Positions 1-5,998 of a DNA stretch of 7,732 nt are shown here, piece by piece; the first letter of the stretch is position 1, and each line of letters starts with the position of its first letter. The DNA lies in the NCBI GenBank assembly GCA_014728785.1, contig WJKZ01000048.1, forward strand, positions 1-7,732, in the 5' to 3' direction. Position numbers and translations under genes: made by a program. The notes under the pieces were generated by a model. It was not told the origin of the DNA. It did not search any database and saw only the letters and a list, made by a program, of their open reading frames with translations. This DNA is from Candidatus Omnitrophota bacterium (lineage in GTDB: Bacteria > Omnitrophota > Gorgyraeia > Duberdicusellales > 4484-171).

Positions 1-1
1 C

Positions 2-1060
2 CATAATGTAAAAGAAGCTTTATTATACAAAAACCCCCAGACTCAAGTATCGAGCTTAAACGGGCTGGGCTATTTCTACCCCTTAAGCGAGAGAGTTGTC
101 AATTCACTTTATATGACTACAATTAAGCATTTCCCTTTTCTCTGGGGTAAAGCCTATGACCGTAAAAAAGTTGTGGCAAGCTTAGCTCCCTTGCGCAAAT
201 TCGTCAATGTACTCACTTTCAGAAAATTAGAATCTCTTATCGAAAGAAATAAACCTGATTGTTTTGTGGCTACCCAGGCTTTTCCCTGCGGTTTGGTGGC
301 AGATTTTAAAAAACGTTTTGGTTTGGCGACTCCCCTGATAGGAGTTGCTACGGATTATCATCCCCACCGTTTCTGGGTTCATCCCTGTGTCGACAGGTAT
401 GTCGTGGCCTGTTCCAAAGCAAAAGAAGTTTTGGTCAGAGTGGGGGTTGAGGAATCAAAAATACAAATTCTGGGCATACCGATATCCGTTAAGTTTCTTA
501 CCACTTATCCCAGAGACCAGATAAGCGAAGAGTTAGGTTTTGTAAGAGACCTTAATTCAGTCCTTTTGATGGGAGGGGGGCTGGGCATAGGACCCATAAA
601 GCAAATTTCTCAAAGGCTCGACAAGCTTAAATGTGATTTTCAGATAATAGTAATTTGCGGGAAGAACAAAAATTTATACCAATGGTTTTTGAGAGAGAAA
701 AAAAATTTCAAGAAACCTCTGTTTGTGTTTGAACATATTGATTTTGTTTATAAAATAATGGATTTTGTGGATATTATAATAACCAAAGGGGGAGGAATAA
801 CTATTTCCGAAGCTCTGGCTAAGGGTTTGAGCATAATAGTTACTTCACCCATACCGGGCCAGGAAGAAAAAAACGTAGAGTACCTTTTGGAAAAGGAAGC
901 AATACTCAGAGCCGACACTACTTTTGAAATTGAAGAAATGGTGGAAAAACTGCTTAATGATCAGAAATTTATGTACTCTATGAAGGAAAAGGCTAAAAGT
1001 ATATCTTTTATAGATTCTTCCCTGAGGATTGTGGATCTTGTACTTGAACTGACAAGTTAG
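2..1060 (+). CDS. Processive diacylglycerol glycosyltransferase (MGDG synthase/UgtP type, GT28), 5'-truncated
   Basis: The protein likely transfers a hexose from a UDP-sugar to diacylglycerol at the cytoplasmic membrane, making glycolipid. The frame is open from base 2 without a stop, so the ATG at 113 is internal. The 352 visible residues begin HNVKEALL, which matches the region just after the family's N-terminal GxGH motif, so probably only some 15-25 residues are missing. Visible in order: the MGDG-synthase N-domain with FLWGKAYD (about residues 46-53) and ATDYHPHRFWVHP (about 116-128), then the glycosyltransferase-28 C-domain with GGGLGIGP (191-198), KGGGITISEALAKG (262-275) and PIPGQEEKN (283-291), the UDP-sugar site. 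Most relatives have KPGG where this one has KGGG. It is followed after 93 nt by an acyltransferase gene, supporting a role in envelope lipid synthesis. The sugar, and whether it adds one or several, cannot be read from sequence. Confidence 0.88.
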   Translation, partial: HNVKEALLYKNPQTQVSSLNGLGYFYPLSERVVNSLYMTTIKHFPFLWGKAYDRKKVVASLAPLRKFVNVLTFRKLESLIERNKPDCFVATQAFPCGLVADFKKRFGLATPLIGVATDYHPHRFWVHPCVDRYVVACSKAKEVLVRVGVEESKIQILGIPISVKFLTTYPRDQISEELGFVRDLNSVLLMGGGLGIGPIKQISQRLDKLKCDFQIIVICGKNKNLYQWFLREKKNFKKPLFVFEHIDFVYKIMDFVDIIITKGGGITISEALAKGLSIIVTSPIPGQEEKNVEYLLEKEAILRADTTFEIEEMVEKLLNDQKFMYSMKEKAKSISFIDSSLRIVDLVLELTS

Positions 1061-1153
1061 TGAATGCAGACAGACGGTCTTTAGCTATAGAGGTTCTTTT
1101 AAAACCCCAGGTTTTGGACCTTCTGTTCCGAAAGTAATATATTTGAATTATAA

Positions 1154-1999
1154 ATGTATTATCCTTTTATATTAGGCAAAGCAATAGCAGTTTCTCTGCC
1201 ACGGAGAGTCGTTTACTTTTTGGCTAAAATCATAGCAATTATTCATTGTTATACTTCTCCCGGGGACAGGGAAGCTGTAGAATATAACCTGTCTCCGTTA
1301 GTTGAGGGCAGAGAAGTTTTAAAGAAAAAGACCAGAGATGTTTTTATAAATTTTGCTTATTACCTGGCGGATTTTTTCAGGCAGTCTAAATTAAGCCCGC
1401 AGTTCATAGAAAAACATGTAGAAATTATCGGTCTTCAACATTTAGACAGGTATTTAGGGGAAGGGAAGGGGGTAATAGCTTTGACTGCACACTTAGGTAA
1501 TTATGAACTGGGGGGAGTGGTAACTTCCATGCTTGGTTATCCCTTGTCGGTTATCGCTCTTTCTCACAGAGACGAGCGCACTAACATTTTTTTTGATGTC
1601 CAGCGCCGCATTTGCGGTTTAAAGGTTATTCCTATAGGTATGGCTCTTAAAAGGTGTATATCGGTTTTAAGGAGAGGGGAGATGCTCGCTATGCTGGGTG
1701 ACCGCGATTTTTCTCTCAACAAAAAGAAATTCAGGATTTTTGACAGATATGCTTATTTACCCAGAGGTGCAGCTTATTTTGCTTCAAAAACCCGGGCTCA
1801 TATCCTTCCTTCGTTCTTCATAAGGAAAGGTAGATTTGACTATAAATTAATCTTTGAGAAAGCTATTACGCATAAAATAAACGAGAAGTTTGACGAGAAT
1901 GAAGTAATTAAGGAGTACATTAAGGTTTTGGAAAGATACCTGAAAAAATATCCCGAGCAGTGGTTTTTGTTTGAAAAATACTGGCTTTTGGAAAGATAA
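1154..1999 (+). CDS. LpxL/HtrB-like lysophospholipid (lipid A-type) acyltransferase
   Basis: A 281-residue member of the bacterial lipid A biosynthesis acyltransferase family. Such enzymes transfer a fatty acyl chain from acyl-ACP or acyl-CoA to a (lyso)glycolipid on the inner face of the cytoplasmic membrane. The catalytic HX4E motif is visible as HLGNYE (His113, Glu118). Other family landmarks are LGDRD (181-185), YLPRGAAYFA (201-210) and the C-terminal PEQWFLFEKYW (267-277). The N-terminus has a hydrophobic, probably membrane-associating segment (about 19-33) but no clear signal peptide. Length is slightly short for the family (about 290-310). The start is fixed by an in-frame TAA at 1151-1153 directly before the ATG; the Shine-Dalgarno is weak. 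It sits between a diacylglycerol glycosyltransferase and a GT2 gene, so its acceptor may be a glycolipid rather than Kdo2-lipid A. That acceptor is inference. Confidence 0.87.
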   Translation: MYYPFILGKAIAVSLPRRVVYFLAKIIAIIHCYTSPGDREAVEYNLSPLVEGREVLKKKTRDVFINFAYYLADFFRQSKLSPQFIEKHVEIIGLQHLDRYLGEGKGVIALTAHLGNYELGGVVTSMLGYPLSVIALSHRDERTNIFFDVQRRICGLKVIPIGMALKRCISVLRRGEMLAMLGDRDFSLNKKKFRIFDRYAYLPRGAAYFASKTRAHILPSFFIRKGRFDYKLIFEKAITHKINEKFDENEVIKEYIKVLERYLKKYPEQWFLFEKYWLLER

Positions 2000-2009
2000 A
2001 AATAAGATT

Positions 2010-2675
2010 ATGAAAAAAATATGGGTTATTATCCCCGCTTATAATGAAGGAAAATCCCTGCAGGTTATGCTGGAAGGAGTGAAGAGAAAAAATATCCCCC
2101 TACTGGTGATTGATGACGGCTCGACCGACGATACCTATGAGTCGGCCGCCAAAGTGGCCGATGAGGTGATAAGAAGCAAGAAGAATCTGGGTAAAGGAAA
2201 TTCTCTAAAAAAAGGAATAGAGTATCTGCTCAACAATAAGGAATTTGATTATCTGGTTACCATGGATGCTGACGGCCAGCATAGCGCTGATGATTTAGAT
2301 AAATTTATTCAGATAAGTGAAAAATCTCCCGATATAGTTGTGGGAAACCGAATGAGCAACCCTTTCGGCATGCCTCGGATAAGGATGTGGACTAACAAAC
2401 TTATGTCTTGGTTTATTTCTTTTATTATCGGCCAGAAAATACCCGATACTCAATGCGGTTTCAGGCTCATAAAAAAAGAAGTCCTTGAGAAAATCAGGAT
2501 AAAAACAAAAAAGTTTGAGACAGATTCGGAAATATTAATAAAGGCTGCCCGGGCGGGTTTTGTAATAGAGAATTTGCCGGTTAAGAGTATCTACCCGCTG
2601 GACAGCCACAGTAAAATAAATCCTTTTGTAGATACTATACGGTTTTTACGTTTTCTTTTTTGGTTAGCCCGTTGA
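2010..2675 (+). CDS. Glycosyltransferase family 2 (dolichol/polyprenyl-phosphate mannose synthase-like)
   Basis: A 221-residue GT-A fold glycosyltransferase resembling DPM1-type polyprenyl-phosphate hexose synthases. Motifs in order: IPAYNE (8-13), VIDDGSTDDT (33-42), the metal-binding DADGQH (86-91), VGNRM (111-115), QCGFRLI (148-154) and FETDSEILIKAARAG (169-183), typical of the acceptor/catalytic half. There is no C-terminal GtrA or membrane-anchor domain. I chose the ATG at 2010, whose product begins MKKIWVIIPAYNE as family members do. An upstream in-frame ATG at 1971 would add 13 unconserved residues and overlap the acyltransferase by 29 nt. The gap to the acyltransferase stop is 10 nt, with a GGAAAG (1990-1995) as a distant Shine-Dalgarno inside that gene's end, so the two are probably co-transcribed. 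It probably makes a lipid-linked sugar donor or adds a sugar to the module's glycolipid; donor and acceptor are unknown. Confidence 0.88.
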   Translation: MKKIWVIIPAYNEGKSLQVMLEGVKRKNIPLLVIDDGSTDDTYESAAKVADEVIRSKKNLGKGNSLKKGIEYLLNNKEFDYLVTMDADGQHSADDLDKFIQISEKSPDIVVGNRMSNPFGMPRIRMWTNKLMSWFISFIIGQKIPDTQCGFRLIKKEVLEKIRIKTKKFETDSEILIKAARAGFVIENLPVKSIYPLDSHSKINPFVDTIRFLRFLFWLAR

Positions 2676-2729
2676 GTAGGCCGTGCCCGGAACATATCTC
2701 CTTTTTGAGTCTTTATTTTATAATTATTT

Positions 2730-2784
2730 CCTTTTTTAAGAGATAAAACTGTGTTTGGTGCGGTTTTGTTTTTATCTTTAAAGG
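2730..2784 (+). promoter_or_regulatory. Leader hairpin that could mask the Shine-Dalgarno of the COG2426 gene
   Basis: AGATAAAA (2741-2748) is perfectly complementary to TTTTATCT (2770-2777). Two more pairs follow outwards (one G-U). After a four-base bulge, CCTTT (2730-2734) pairs with AAAGG (2780-2784), which is the first part of the Shine-Dalgarno AAGGAG (2781-2786, 8 nt before ATG 2795). A competing shorter stem, AAAACTG (2745-2751) with CGGTTTT (2761-2767), is followed by a T-rich run (2764-2773) and would look like a weak terminator of the upstream lipid operon. The pairings are seen in sequence; any regulatory role is inference, and the stems are mostly A-T. Confidence 0.28.
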
Positions 2785-2794
2785 AGAACTTAAG

Positions 2795-3313
2795 ATGAGT
2801 TTACCGGAATGGGTTTTGCTTTTTCCCAGAGAGCTTGCCGTAGTTATAATTTCTGCTTTGCCGTTATTGGAGTTAAGGGGGGCAATACCGGCTGGTTTTT
2901 ATTGGGAGATTCCCGGTTGTCAGGTTTATTTATTAGCTTTTATCGGCAATATGCTTCCTGTTTTACCCCTTCTTTTAATTTTCAGATTTTTCTTTGAAAA
3001 GTTAAAAAACGCCAGGTTTGTAGGCAGATTTTTTCGCTGGTGGTTTTCCCGGGTAGAAAGAAACTCCCGGCAGTTTAAGCGTTTCGGTTTCTGGGGGGTG
3101 GTATTTCTGGTTTCGATACCCCTTCCTGTTACCGGTGCCTGGACAGGAAGTGTTGCCGCTACGCTTTTCAGGCTTAATGTAAGAAGGGCTTTTCTGGCCA
3201 TAGCCCTTGGTGTTGCTTTAGCGGGAATTTTGGTGACTCTGTTGGTCAATGGCATAACCGGTCTTAAAGAGCTGCTTAATCCGGGAGCATGCCTTCTTAT
3301 TTTTCCTGCCTGA
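2795..3313 (+). CDS. Small multidrug export family membrane protein (COG2426)
   Basis: A 172-residue integral membrane protein matching the 'putative small multi-drug export' family (COG2426, Sm_multidrug_ex). The family name reflects old annotation and its substrate is not established. The diagnostic motifs are both present: PLLELRGAIP (23-32) and SIPLPVTGAWTGSVAA (107-122), which form the conserved re-entrant-like halves of the family. Hydrophobic segments lie at about 11-34, 43-66, 99-122 and 132-153, with a basic loop between (FRWWFSRVERNSRQFKRFG, 80-98). The start ATG has a strong AAGGAG eight bases upstream. It is separated by 119 nt from the glycosyltransferase gene and by 86 nt from nfnA, so it may be its own transcription unit. 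Nothing nearby indicates a transported substrate. Confidence 0.85.
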   Translation: MSLPEWVLLFPRELAVVIISALPLLELRGAIPAGFYWEIPGCQVYLLAFIGNMLPVLPLLLIFRFFFEKLKNARFVGRFFRWWFSRVERNSRQFKRFGFWGVVFLVSIPLPVTGAWTGSVAATLFRLNVRRAFLAIALGVALAGILVTLLVNGITGLKELLNPGACLLIFPA

Positions 3314-3317
3314 AACA

Positions 3318-3338
3318 AAGCCTTTTAAGGTTTATTTT
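3318..3338 (+). terminator. Weak intrinsic terminator candidate after the COG2426 gene
   Basis: AAGCCT (3318-3323) pairs with AGGTTT (3328-3333, one G-U) across a four-base loop, followed by ATTTTCT. It begins five bases after the stop codon. The stem is short and the T-run brief, so it is only suggestive. The rest of the 86-nt gap to nfnA holds a GATAAT (3375-3380) that could be a -10 element, but no matching -35 is visible. Confidence 0.25.
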
Positions 3339-3399
3339 CTCGCTGTTTCGGGGAAGGCGGGTTTAACCGGCGGGGATAATAAGATATTTCCTTAAAGTG

Positions 3400-4239
3400 A
3401 TGAGTAAGATATTAGAGAAAAATATACTTAGTGAATACGAATGTAATAGGATTACCCGTTTTAAGGTAAGGGCCCCTCAAATTGCTGAAAAGGCCAGGGC
3501 GGGTCAATTTGTAGTCGTCATGGCTGATTCCCGGGGCGAGAGGATACCCCTTACCATAGTAGATGCTAAGAAGGAGGAAGGCAGTATTTTTTTAATAGTT
3601 CAGGAAGTCGGCTTTACCACTTCTTTATTGAACCGGTTAAAAGAAGGTGATTCTTTCCATGCTTTGATTGGGCCTCTGGGCAAAGCTTCTGTTATAAAGA
3701 AATACGGAGAGGCTATAATAATAGGAGGGGGGGTAGGGATCGCAGAAATTTATCCTGTTGCACAGGCTTTAAAGAAAAAAAGAAATACCTTAACTGTTGT
3801 CTTAGGCGCCCGTACAAAAAAATTATTGATACTGGCTGAAGAATTGCAGAAGATATCCGATGAGTTTTATACCGCTACCGATGACGGAAGTTGCGGCGAG
3901 AAAGGATTTACAACCGACATACTAAAGAAGCTGATAGCCGGAAAACATTATGATTTGGTTTATGTAGTGGGCCCAATACCGATGATGAAAAAAGCAGCAG
4001 AATTAACCAGAAAGAAAGATGTAAAAACAATAGCTTCCCTTAACTCTCTCATGGTAGACGCCACAGGTATGTGCGGCTGCTGCAGGATTACTGTGGGAGG
4101 AGAGGTGAAGTTTACCTGTATAGACGGTCCGGATTTCGATGCTCACCTGATAAACTGGCAGGAGGCAGAGAGCAGGAGTAGTACTTATATTGAAGGAGAA
4201 AACCATATTTGCAGGTTAGGTTTAGGCGAAAACCGGTGA
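3400..4239 (+). CDS. nfnA: NADH-dependent ferredoxin:NADP oxidoreductase subunit A (NfnA-like FAD/[2Fe-2S] protein)
   Basis: A 279-residue ferredoxin-NADP reductase-fold protein, the small subunit of NfnAB/NfnSL enzymes, which couple NADH and reduced ferredoxin to NADP+ in the cytoplasm. Domains in order: a beta-barrel FAD domain with AGQFVVV (34-40) and RIPLTI (48-53), an NAD-binding domain with IIIGGGVGIAEIYPV (106-120) and VVGPIPMM (189-196), and a C-terminal [2Fe-2S] region with Cys225, Cys228 and Cys240. Asp220 lies at the position of the unusual Asp ligand known for NfnA. An additional cysteine (Cys227) makes the motif MCGCCR rather than the commoner MCGGCR. The ATG at 3400 is preferred over a GTG at 3397 because family members begin M-x-KIL; neither has a clear Shine-Dalgarno. 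Its stop overlaps the next start, so the two subunits are made together. The same fold occurs in SudB and in DHODH electron-transfer subunits (PyrK), but the neighbour points to Nfn. Confidence 0.82.
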   Translation: MSKILEKNILSEYECNRITRFKVRAPQIAEKARAGQFVVVMADSRGERIPLTIVDAKKEEGSIFLIVQEVGFTTSLLNRLKEGDSFHALIGPLGKASVIKKYGEAIIIGGGVGIAEIYPVAQALKKKRNTLTVVLGARTKKLLILAEELQKISDEFYTATDDGSCGEKGFTTDILKKLIAGKHYDLVYVVGPIPMMKKAAELTRKKDVKTIASLNSLMVDATGMCGCCRITVGGEVKFTCIDGPDFDAHLINWQEAESRSSTYIEGENHICRLGLGENR

Positions 4240-5675
4240 TGATGCAAGAACCTGTAAGACCCCTTGAGCGCGGCGCTTCCGAAAGAATAAAAGATTTCGA
4301 GGAGGTGGTTTTTAAATATTCCGAGGAGGAGGCCTTAAGAGAAGCAAATAGATGTTTGCAGTGTAAGGATCCGCTTTGTATAAAAGGCTGCCCCGTGGGT
4401 ATAGATATAAAGAAATTTATCCGCCATATAAGAGAAAAAGATTACAGGGGAGCTTATTTTGAAATCAGAAAAAAGAATAATTTTCCTTCTATCTGCGGCA
4501 GAGTTTGTCCCGCAGAATATCAGTGCAGAAAAACCTGTGTGCTTAACTCCCAGGGGGCTCCTTTTGCTTCGGAAAAATCTATAAATATTCATTTCCTGGA
4601 AAGATTCGCGGGAGATTACGCTATGCTTAATAATTTATCTTCCGGGATTCCTGAAACAAGGCCGGGCTCAAAGAGTTTTAAGGTAGCAGTTGTCGGTTCA
4701 GGCCCTGCGGGGTTGTCTGTAGCCGGAGAGCTGGCGAGAGAGGGCATAAAAACCGTAGTATTTGAAGCTCTCCATAAGGCCGGGGGAGTATTGCGTTACG
4801 GCATACCTCCTTTCAGGCTGCCCGGTGAGGTTCTCGATTATGAAATAAATTATTTAAAGCAGATGGGTGTGGAGTTTGTCCTTAATTGTATTATAGGTAA
4901 GACTAAGAGCTTGCAGGATTTGAAAAAAGAAGGATTTTCCGCTTTCTTTCTGGGCTTAGGTGCCGGGGTCCCCTCTTTTTTAGGCATAAAGGGGGAGAAT
5001 CTTCCCAATGTCTACTCGGCTAATGAATTTTTAACCAGGGTCAACTTGATGTCGGCATACAGATTTCCCGAGTATCATACACCGGTAAATATCGCCGAGA
5101 AAGTAGTAGTAGTGGGCGGGGGAAATACTGCCGTTGATGCAGCCAGGGTTGCTTTAAGGCTTCAGAGACTGAGAGGCCTTAAGGGAAGGGTAAGCATTTT
5201 ATACCGGAGGACAGAGAAGGAGATGCCTGCAAGAAGACTGGAAATCGAACATGCTAAAGAAGAAGGGATAGAGTTTAAGTTTCTGGTACAACCCGAAGAG
5301 TTGCTTGCAGATTCAGGCAACCGGCTTGAAAAGATAAAATGCCTGAGGTGCCGGCTGGGTGAACCTGATTCTTCAGGCAGGCGGAGGCCGGTTGTTATAG
5401 AGAATAGCGCTTTTAGTATTGAATGCGGCCTGGCAATTATTGCTATAGGTCTGGGCGCTAACAGGGTGCTGACTTCTTCTGAACCGGCTTTGGAGACTAA
5501 CCGGCGGGGGGAAATAACTATAAAGGATAATTTCCTGCAGAGTTCTTTAAGAGGGGTTTTTGCCGGAGGAGATATAGTAGGCGGAGAAGGAACGGTAATA
5601 GAGGCTATGAGTATGGGAAAAACCGCAGCCGCAGGAATAACCCGCTTTTTAAAATCCGGTTCTCTTCCTTTCTAA
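4239..5675 (+). CDS. nfnB: NfnB-like NADPH-binding flavoprotein, large subunit (GltD/glutamate synthase small-subunit homologue)
   Basis: A 478-residue protein that in NfnAB binds NADP(H), the bifurcating FAD and two [4Fe-4S] clusters. The N-terminal cluster domain has Cys39, 42, 47 and 51 (CLQCKDPLCIKGCP) and Cys86, 90, 96 and 100 (ICGRVCPAEYQCRKTC), with Glu93, which in relatives is associated with the proximal cluster. It is followed by an FAD-binding GSGPAG (153-158), YGIPPFRLP (187-195), an NADPH-binding VVVVGGGNTAVDAA (289-302) with RRTEKEMPAR (323-332), and the closing flavin motif GGDIVGGEGTVIEAMSMGK (443-461). The ATG at 4239 overlaps the nfnA stop (TGATG), implying coupled translation. 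A TTG at 4209 would add ten residues inside nfnA and is less likely; the ATG at 4242 is equally possible. GltD proteins are close homologues, but the coupled nfnA makes Nfn the better call. A role with the downstream glutamate-synthase-like protein remains possible. Confidence 0.84.
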   Translation: MMQEPVRPLERGASERIKDFEEVVFKYSEEEALREANRCLQCKDPLCIKGCPVGIDIKKFIRHIREKDYRGAYFEIRKKNNFPSICGRVCPAEYQCRKTCVLNSQGAPFASEKSINIHFLERFAGDYAMLNNLSSGIPETRPGSKSFKVAVVGSGPAGLSVAGELAREGIKTVVFEALHKAGGVLRYGIPPFRLPGEVLDYEINYLKQMGVEFVLNCIIGKTKSLQDLKKEGFSAFFLGLGAGVPSFLGIKGENLPNVYSANEFLTRVNLMSAYRFPEYHTPVNIAEKVVVVGGGNTAVDAARVALRLQRLRGLKGRVSILYRRTEKEMPARRLEIEHAKEEGIEFKFLVQPEELLADSGNRLEKIKCLRCRLGEPDSSGRRRPVVIENSAFSIECGLAIIAIGLGANRVLTSSEPALETNRRGEITIKDNFLQSSLRGVFAGGDIVGGEGTVIEAMSMGKTAAAGITRFLKSGSLPF

Positions 5676-5689
5676 AACAATAAAACGTC

Positions 5690-5717
5690 TTGACAGCTTT
5701 AATCATTATGTTATCCT
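5690..5717 (+). promoter_or_regulatory. Sigma-70-type promoter candidate after nfnB
   Basis: A perfect -35 TTGACA (5690-5695) is followed after 16 nt by TATCCT (5712-5717), a four-of-six match to -10. TG at 5709-5710 gives an extended -10 (TGn). Transcription would start near 5724, only about nine bases before the strong terminator stem. It lies 15 nt after the nfnB stop and is the best promoter match I see in this gap. It may drive the glutamate-synthase-like gene through an attenuator, or a short RNA. Confidence 0.55.
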
Positions 5718-5732
5718 TTTGTAAGGACAACG

Positions 5733-5781
5733 GCGTCCTTTCTGTTATAAAACACAATAACAGGAGGGGCGCTTTTTTTTT
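5733..5781 (+). terminator. Strong Rho-independent terminator (operon end or attenuator)
   Basis: Bases 5733-5748 pair without a gap with 5757-5772: 16 pairs including three G-U, plus a possible seventeenth G-U pair (5732/5773). The loop is eight bases (AAAACACA) and is followed by nine T (5773-5781). The base of the stem is G-C rich (GCG/CGC). It lies 57 nt after the nfnB stop and could end that operon. It also lies directly after a promoter candidate, so it may act as an attenuator. A smaller stem, AAGGAC (5723-5728) with GTCCTT (5735-5740), uses part of the same left arm and would compete with it. Confidence 0.87.
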
Positions 5782-5790
5782 ACCCGTTTC

Positions 5791-5807
5791 TGCCTAAAAA
5801 TTAGGCA
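5791..5807. repeat. Short perfect hairpin in the long leader
   Basis: TGCCTAA (5791-5797) and TTAGGCA (5801-5807) form a perfect seven-base stem with an AAA loop, ten bases after the T-run of the terminator. Flanking TT/AA pairs beyond one mismatch could extend it. There is no T-run after it, so it is not a terminator on the + strand. Its function is unknown. Confidence 0.4.
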
Positions 5808-5855
5808 AAAGGTTAAAAAAATTCACAATTTCAAGCTCTCAAAAATTTAAAGATA

Positions 5856-5928
5856 GATTACAAAGATTGCAGTAAATTAAACAAACGAGGCGTTTAATTG
5901 CAGCGTTTGGCGGCTAATCTATGTAATC
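5856..5928. repeat. Imperfect 73-nt inverted repeat enclosing a second hairpin
   Basis: GATTACAAAGATT (5856-5868) is the inverse complement of AATCTATGTAATC (5916-5928) at 12 of 13 positions. Inside lies a perfect stem, AATTAAAC (5875-5882) with GTTTAATT (5892-5899), around a nine-base loop. ATTGCAG also occurs twice as a direct repeat (5866-5872 and 5897-5903). The nested symmetry could be a structured leader RNA of the glutamate-synthase-like gene, or a degraded small palindromic mobile repeat (MITE- or REP-like). It has no target-site duplication that I can recognise and does not resemble a riboswitch class I know. Confidence 0.45.
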
Positions 5929-5930
5929 AT

Positions 5931-5982
5931 AAAAATCTGTGTAGTCACGTATAGGGTTAACAGGAATTATACGTAGATTTTT
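5931..5982. repeat. Two-part stem-loop immediately upstream of the Shine-Dalgarno
   Basis: AAAAATCT (5931-5938) pairs perfectly with AGATTTTT (5975-5982). Inside it, ACGTATA (5947-5953) pairs perfectly with TATACGT (5968-5974). The right arm is continuous, whereas the left arm carries an eight-base bulge (GTGTAGTC, 5939-5946); the apical loop is 14 nt and contains GTTAAC. The structure ends four bases before the AAGGAGG. Part of the left arm (AATCTGTGTAGTCA, 5934-5947) is a 12-of-14 copy of AATCTATGTAATCA (5916-5929), so the two neighbouring repeats share ancestry or a motif. A regulatory or mobile-repeat origin is inference. Confidence 0.5.
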
Positions 5983-5986
5983 TACG

Positions 5987-5993
5987 AAGGAGG
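5987..5993 (+). promoter_or_regulatory. Strong ribosome binding site of the glutamate-synthase-like gene
   Basis: AAGGAGG lies five bases before the ATG at 5999. This fixes the start, and an in-frame TAG at 5942 excludes a much longer N-terminus. It is the strongest Shine-Dalgarno in the window, suggesting high translation when not blocked by the adjacent stem-loop. Confidence 0.8.
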
Positions 5994-5998
5994 TTTGT

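Noticed and set aside
113..1060. Treating the ATG at 113 as the true start of the first gene
   Set aside because: The same frame is open back to base 2 and encodes family-like sequence (HNVKEALL at the start, LGYFYPLSERVVNSLY just before the ATG), so the gene is simply cut by the window edge.
1060..1137. A 25-codon GTG frame (begins VNADRRSLAIEVLLK) overlapping the stop of the first gene by one base, and a 6-bp hairpin at 1101-1115
   Set aside because: No Shine-Dalgarno of its own, too short, no recognisable family. It could be a remnant but nothing supports that. The hairpin lacks a T-run.
2809..2997. 62-codon open frame on the + strand in another phase
   Set aside because: Completely inside the COG2426 gene, without a ribosome binding site or family features.
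2926..3318. 130-codon open frame on the minus strand
   Set aside because: It lies antisense to the COG2426 membrane protein, has a basic low-complexity-like composition and no domain motifs; it is a shadow of the real gene.
4003..4592. Minus-strand open frames at 4003-4206 and 4335-4592
   Set aside because: Both are antisense to nfnA/nfnB at well-conserved iron-sulfur motifs; the + strand proteins explain the sequence fully.
5708..5797. A 29-codon ATG frame running through the terminator (possible leader peptide)
   Set aside because: It starts inside the -10 region of the promoter candidate, has no Shine-Dalgarno and encodes no run of regulatory codons, so a peptide-based attenuator is not supported.
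5782..5998. Known riboswitch (glutamine, T-box, cobalamin) upstream of the glutamate-synthase-like gene
   Set aside because: None of the conserved core sequences I know for these classes can be found; only symmetry is visible.
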